Source of the DNA: J134 sp964484045
Lineage (GTDB): Bacteria > Pseudomonadota > Alphaproteobacteria > Sphingomonadales > Rhodothalassiaceae
NCBI GenBank assembly: GCA_964484045.1
Contig: CAZAEP010000082.1
Span: 1-10,071 of the forward strand
DNA length: 10,071 nt
Reading direction: 5' to 3'
Position numbers and translations under genes: made by a program. The notes beneath the pieces were generated by a model. It saw only the letters and a list, made by a program, of their open reading frames with translations, made no database searches and was not told where the DNA came from. Below are positions 6,522 through 10,071 of the stretch, piece by piece. The first letter of the stretch is position 1; each line of letters opens with the position of its first letter.

Positions 6522-8243
6522 GTGAGTTCATGTCAGGCTTCCGGCCCGCGCCGACCGCATATCCGCGGCCGGGCCATGGTGTTCACCGCTGTTCTCGGCC
6601 TGGTCGCGTCCGCGGCCGGCGCACAGACGCGCGGCGATGCCGCACTCGGCGAACGCCTCTATCGCACGGGAATCGGCGCCAATGGAGCACCCGTCATCGC
6701 CCTGACGCAGGGCGACGTGCGCATCGACGGCACGCAGCTCCCCTGCACGAGTTGCCATCGCCCGAGCGGCATGGGCACGAGCGAAGGCGGAACCTATGTG
6801 CCGCCGATCACCGCCAATCACCTTTTTGCCGCGCGCGAGGCCAACCGGGCGCTCCGCAACGAACGCTTCAAGGAGGTCTACAAGGAGATTCAGCCCGAGC
6901 GTTTCTACCAGGATGTGCGCAAGGCCCGTCTGCGCCCCGCCTACACCCCCGAGGCCCTCGCCGCGGCCCTGCGCGAGGGCGTCGATCCGGCAGGGCGCCA
7001 TCTCAATCCGGCCATGCCGCGTTACAAGTTGAGCGACGCCGACACGGCAAATCTGGTCGCGTTTCTCTCCACCTTGTCGAAGGGCGACGATCCGGGCGTC
7101 GCTCCCGATGAGGTCCATTTCGCGACCATCGTCACCGAGGGCGGCGACGCCGCCCGCACCGACGCTTTCGTCGCGACCGTGAAGGCTTTCGCCGAATGGA
7201 TCAATCGCGACATTCGCGACGATCTCGCGCGGCCGGGATTCTCCCCCTATTACCGCGACGAGTTCCGCGATTCCTATCGCGAATGGCGGCTCCATGTGTG
7301 GCGCCTCGCGGGACCGCCTGCGGGGTGGCCGGCGCAGCTCGAGCATTACTATGCCGAGCAGCCGGTATTCGCGGTCCTGAGCGCACTCGTCGACGGTGAT
7401 TTCACCCCGGTGGCGGATTTTTGCGACGCGAAGCGCGTGCCGTGTCTTTTCCCGGTCACCGAGCTGCCGCGAACAAAGGGGGCGGAAGGCGCCTACACGC
7501 TCTACTTCTCGCGCGCGCTCGAGCTCGAGGCCGATGCCCTGGCCGTTTTCCTTGCCCGCGATGCACACCCGCCCGGGCGCCTCCTCATGATCCACGGCGC
7601 CGATGCGTACGGGCGGCGCCCCGCCGACCGCTTTGCGCAGGCCCTGCGCATGCGGCTTCCCGCGGCCGCTCTCGACCGTCGCGAGGCCGCCGATGCAACG
7701 GCGATATCCGTAGCCATCGAGGCGGCCGCCAATGGCGATTATGACGCGATCGTCATCTGGCCCGGCCACAACGCCGCCACCGCAGCAGCAGCGCTTGCCG
7801 AAACCCCTCCCCGGGCGGCGCGCATCATTCTCCCCTCCGCGGCGCTCGCCGCGGTGCGATCACTGCCCGCGGCGGTGCGGAGCAAGGTCCTCGTCACCTA
7901 TCCCTATGACAAGCCGGACAGGGTGCGCCCGGACGCCTATCGCGCCCGCGCCTGGGTGCGTTCGCGGCGGCTGCCCATCGTCGAGTGGGACGATCAGCGT
8001 CAGGCCTATTTCGCGATGAAGATGACGGAATGGGCGATGGCGCATCTCCTGAGCGACTATCATCGCGATTATCTAATTGAAATCATCGAGCATGAGGTGG
8101 AAAATTCCCTCGACCCGGGACCGCAGCCGCAAATGGCGCTCGGTCCCGGGCAACGCTTCGGCTCGAAGGGCGCCTTCGTGATGCGTCTCGATCCCGAAGC
8201 GCCATCGGGTCTCGTCGCGGCAAGCGACTGGATCGTACCCTGA
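6522..8243 (+). CDS. ioxE: Monoheme cytochrome c fused to a periplasmic-binding-protein-like domain, IoxE-like
   Basis: This 573-residue exported protein has two parts. After a signal peptide (basic residues 10-17, hydrophobic core about 19-33, likely cut after AGA at 34) comes a cytochrome c domain with one heme site, C75-T-S-C78-H79. M165 in AMPRYKL is the probable distal ligand, and the usual terminal helix LSDADTANLVAFL follows. From about residue 190 the sequence resembles a type I periplasmic-binding fold of the Leu/Ile/Val-receptor kind, with alternating strands and helices (QPVFAVLSAL, RLLMIHGADAYGRR, YDAIVIWPG). No second CxxCH is present. The GTG start has a good ribosome binding site, and ioxF begins 18 nt after the stop. 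It could carry electrons from or to the IoxA complex while the second domain binds a small ligand or the partner protein. The binding-protein assignment is by pattern only and less certain than the heme domain. Confidence 0.8.
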   Translation: MSSCQASGPRRPHIRGRAMVFTAVLGLVASAAGAQTRGDAALGERLYRTGIGANGAPVIALTQGDVRIDGTQLPCTSCHRPSGMGTSEGGTYVPPITANHLFAAREANRALRNERFKEVYKEIQPERFYQDVRKARLRPAYTPEALAAALREGVDPAGRHLNPAMPRYKLSDADTANLVAFLSTLSKGDDPGVAPDEVHFATIVTEGGDAARTDAFVATVKAFAEWINRDIRDDLARPGFSPYYRDEFRDSYREWRLHVWRLAGPPAGWPAQLEHYYAEQPVFAVLSALVDGDFTPVADFCDAKRVPCLFPVTELPRTKGAEGAYTLYFSRALELEADALAVFLARDAHPPGRLLMIHGADAYGRRPADRFAQALRMRLPAAALDRREAADATAISVAIEAAANGDYDAIVIWPGHNAATAAAALAETPPRAARIILPSAALAAVRSLPAAVRSKVLVTYPYDKPDRVRPDAYRARAWVRSRRLPIVEWDDQRQAYFAMKMTEWAMAHLLSDYHRDYLIEIIEHEVENSLDPGPQPQMALGPGQRFGSKGAFVMRLDPEAPSGLVAASDWIVP

Positions 8244-8261
8244 CGAGGGGATGAGATCGTC

Positions 8262-8900
8262 ATGTTCAATGCAGAAAAGCTGATCCGTTGGGCACTCGGC
8301 CTGGCGATCATCGCCGGCGCCATCTTTCTCGGCTGGACCATCGGCCCGAAACACGAAACGGCCACCTCGGAAGAAGCGGCGCTCGATCTCGATGCGCCCG
8401 TCGGCGGTCCCTTCACGCTCGTCGGGGTCGACGGCAAACCGGTGAACGACAGCGACTTCCGCGGCCGCTATATGCTGATCGTCTTCGGCTACACCTTCTG
8501 CCCCGATGTCTGCCCGACCTCGCTGCTCGCCGTCGGCCGCGCGCTCGATGAGCTCGACAGGAGCAGCCCGGGTCTGTCGCAGAAGATCGCGCCGCTCTTC
8601 GTGACACTCGACCCCGAACGCGACACGCCCGCGCAGATGAAGCGCTATCTCGGGAATTTCGATCCGCGCATCGTCGGGCTGAGCGGTGATCCCGGCGCGA
8701 TCGAACGCATGGCCACGGCCTATGGCGTGCGCTTCGAGAAGGTCGAGGACGAAAGCTCCGGCGACTATCTCCTCGATCACACCACGAACATCATGTTCAT
8801 GGGACCCGACGGCGCCTATCTCACGCATTTCTCGCCGCTCACGCCGCCGCCGATGCTGGCCAGGGCCATCGTCCGTTATATGGGGACGGGCGGCGCGTAA
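8262..8900 (+). CDS. ioxF: SCO1/SenC family protein, membrane-anchored, IoxF-like
   Basis: This 212-residue classical SCO protein has one N-terminal membrane helix (about residues 8-28, no cleavage site evident), which would tether the domain to the periplasmic face of the inner membrane. The copper motif is complete: C80 and C84 in GYTFCPDVCPTS, D-P-E-R-D-T-P at 117-123, and H173 in LLDHTTN. Length and motif spacing are normal for the family. GAGGGG at 8245-8250 serves as ribosome binding site, 11 nt before the ATG. As the last gene of the cluster it is followed by a 72-bp gap to the convergent araC-type gene. It is the closest of the three SCO-fold proteins to the textbook type, so it may also serve the respiratory oxidase. 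A role in loading IoxA is inferred from its place. Confidence 0.88.
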   Translation: MFNAEKLIRWALGLAIIAGAIFLGWTIGPKHETATSEEAALDLDAPVGGPFTLVGVDGKPVNDSDFRGRYMLIVFGYTFCPDVCPTSLLAVGRALDELDRSSPGLSQKIAPLFVTLDPERDTPAQMKRYLGNFDPRIVGLSGDPGAIERMATAYGVRFEKVEDESSGDYLLDHTTNIMFMGPDGAYLTHFSPLTPPPMLARAIVRYMGTGGA

Positions 8901-8934
8901 AGCGCGTCCGGCCTCATCCGGGAACGGCGGCGAT

Positions 8935-8970
8935 CCGGCCCGCCCCGCTTCCCGTCGCTTCCCGGGCCGG
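8935..8970. terminator. Inverted repeat between the convergent ioxF and regulator genes
   Basis: CCGGCCCG (8935-8942) and CGGGCCGG (8963-8970) form a perfect 8-bp stem with a 20-nt loop. The loop contains most of a repeated GCTTCCCG (8947-8954 and 8957-8964). It sits where a bidirectional terminator is expected between two converging genes. The long loop and lack of T runs make this tentative. Confidence 0.35.
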
Positions 8971-8972
8971 CA

Positions 8973-10046
8973 TCAGGGACCCTTTCCCCGCTCCCGCCGG
9001 CGACGATAGGCGTGCGGCGTCATGCCGTTCGACGCCTTGAAAGCGCGGCTGAAACTGCGAAAGTCGGAGAATCCCAGCGCTTCGGCGATCTCGTCCACCC
9101 GGTCGCCCGCTCTCAGCATCGCCTTTGCCTGCGCATCGAGCACCGCGGCCCGCAGGTCGCGAAAGCGGGTGCCTTCGTCGGCGAGGCGGCGCCGCAGCGT
9201 GGCGACGCTCATGCCCAGTTGCCGTGCGACGAAGTGCTGATCGCCGATCCCGCGATCGAGGGCCTCGCAAACGCGAGCCGATGTGCTGCGGCGGCGCGTC
9301 CCGCGCTCCTCGTCCTCGATGAGATCGACGATCCGGCGATAGATCGCATTGGGCGCGGGCAGGTCGGCTTCGGCGAGCGCCACCGGCAGCGCGGCGGCGG
9401 CGGCGTCGTAGATCAGGGCGTAATAGGGTGAACGGCGCCGAACCGGGACGCCGAGAAAGGCCAGATGGGCGCCGTTCGGCTTACGATCGCGGCGTCTGGT
9501 GCAGACCTTGCGCAACGCCTCCTTCAGGGCATCCGACGCGGTCAATGTCAGGGCGCAATGGAGAAATACGAGCACGCATTCGAGCGTAAAGATGATATAG
9601 GCGTCGTCGTCGCGGGCGGTGTAGGGAAAGGCACGGTCGTCGACAATATAGGCGAGCCCGTCCTCGCGCAGCTCGACATGATTGTAGCTGCCGCCGTGAA
9701 GGATGTTGTAGGCCCTGGCCACCCGCTTCATGGCCTCGAAGAGATTGCGGGCGCCAGCGACGTGCGAGAGCACGAAATGGGTCGAGCCGGGCATCAGCGG
9801 GCGGCTCGAGAGGTGACAGGTCTCGTCTCCCACCGCCTGCGCCAGACGATCGAAGATGCGGAAATAATCGGTGAGCGCCAGCTCTCCGGCGGGCGCGGCG
9901 TCGAAGAGATCCGCCGGCAGGCCAAGCTCGCCGAGGATTGCCGGCAGAGCGATGCCGGCTTCGCGCGCCAGCGCCGCCAGAGGCCCCAGATTGGCGAGCG
10001 GAATGCGATACCCCTGCACGGGCCCTCCTGCTGCCGATGGCGCCAT
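8973..10046 (-). CDS. AraC family transcriptional regulator with N-terminal arabinose-binding-type domain
   Basis: This 357-residue regulator is of the AraC type that has a long N-terminal ligand or dimerisation domain (about residues 20-215) with the GSTHFVLSHVAGARNLFEAM kind of segment. The C-terminal DNA-binding domain has two helix-turn-helix units: the first around QHFVARQLGMSVATLRRRL (about 267-285), the second in DEIAEALGFSDFRSFSRAFK (318-337), followed by the family signature GMTPHAYRRRR (341-351). The protein is intracellular, and related members often control amino acid or lipid catabolism. ATG at 10046 has AGGAGAGGG ten nt upstream. The gene converges on the iox cluster and its promoter lies at or beyond the right edge. 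Whether it controls the iox genes or a neighbour outside the window cannot be told. No specific gene name can be given. Confidence 0.85.
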   Translation of the reverse strand: MAPSAAGGPVQGYRIPLANLGPLAALAREAGIALPAILGELGLPADLFDAAPAGELALTDYFRIFDRLAQAVGDETCHLSSRPLMPGSTHFVLSHVAGARNLFEAMKRVARAYNILHGGSYNHVELREDGLAYIVDDRAFPYTARDDDAYIIFTLECVLVFLHCALTLTASDALKEALRKVCTRRRDRKPNGAHLAFLGVPVRRRSPYYALIYDAAAAALPVALAEADLPAPNAIYRRIVDLIEDEERGTRRRSTSARVCEALDRGIGDQHFVARQLGMSVATLRRRLADEGTRFRDLRAAVLDAQAKAMLRAGDRVDEIAEALGFSDFRSFSRAFKASNGMTPHAYRRRRERGKGP

Positions 10047-10056
10047 GTCCTGTCGA

Positions 10057-10065
10057 CCCTCTCCT
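10057..10065 (-). promoter_or_regulatory. Ribosome binding site of the AraC-type regulator
   Basis: AGGAGAGGG on the minus strand lies ten nt before ATG at 10046. It supports this as the start of the 357-residue protein. Confidence 0.65.
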
Positions 10066-10071
10066 CGTCAT

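Noticed and set aside
6528..7769. Long minus-strand open frame opposite ioxE
   Set aside because: The plus strand carries a heme motif and a signal peptide in frame, so this is a shadow.
1..10071. Insertion sequences, tRNA genes, CRISPR arrays or attachment sites
   Set aside because: I looked for transposase motifs, terminal repeats, regular short repeats and tRNA-like cloverleaf patterns and saw none that could be supported.

Overview
The window is GC-rich DNA with dense, codon-biased reading frames. Several exported proteins carry twin-arginine-like signals. It most likely comes from an alphaproteobacterium. The species cannot be named from the sequence alone.

Layout: (1) Bases 1-576, minus strand: the N-terminal third of the type II secretion ATPase gene gspE, running off the left edge. 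(2) Bases 577-1194: a divergent intergenic region of about 620 bp with no convincing gene. It holds an AT-rich island with two small inverted repeats, a purine-rich tandem repeat and a leader hairpin. (3) Bases 1195-8900, plus strand: six genes in tight succession. They encode a multicopper oxidase with a Tat-like signal (ioxA), a SCO-fold protein lacking the CxxxC copper site (ioxB), a cysteine-free exported protein of unknown fold (ioxC), a periplasmic SCO protein (ioxD), a monoheme cytochrome c joined to a periplasmic-binding-protein-like domain (ioxE) and a membrane-anchored SCO protein (ioxF). (4) Bases 8973-10046, minus strand: a complete AraC-family regulator gene convergent with the cluster.

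The order oxidase / SCO / unknown / SCO / cytochrome / SCO matches the iodide oxidase (IOX) locus described, as I recall it, from iodide-oxidizing alphaproteobacteria such as strain Q-1 (Iodidimonas) and Roseovarius. In that work IoxA and IoxC were the two proteins found in the purified enzyme. The likely working model has several parts. IoxA folds and is exported by Tat, and the SCO proteins (IoxD, IoxF, perhaps IoxB in a non-redox role) help deliver copper. IoxC is the structural or functional partner of IoxA. IoxE is a periplasmic electron-transfer or ligand-binding accessory. The complex would oxidize iodide to iodine with O2 outside the cytoplasm. The adjacent type II secretion gene suggests, but does not prove, a route across the outer membrane.

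The window's main interest is this intact six-gene locus and the accessory proteins whose roles are unknown: IoxB, IoxC and IoxE.
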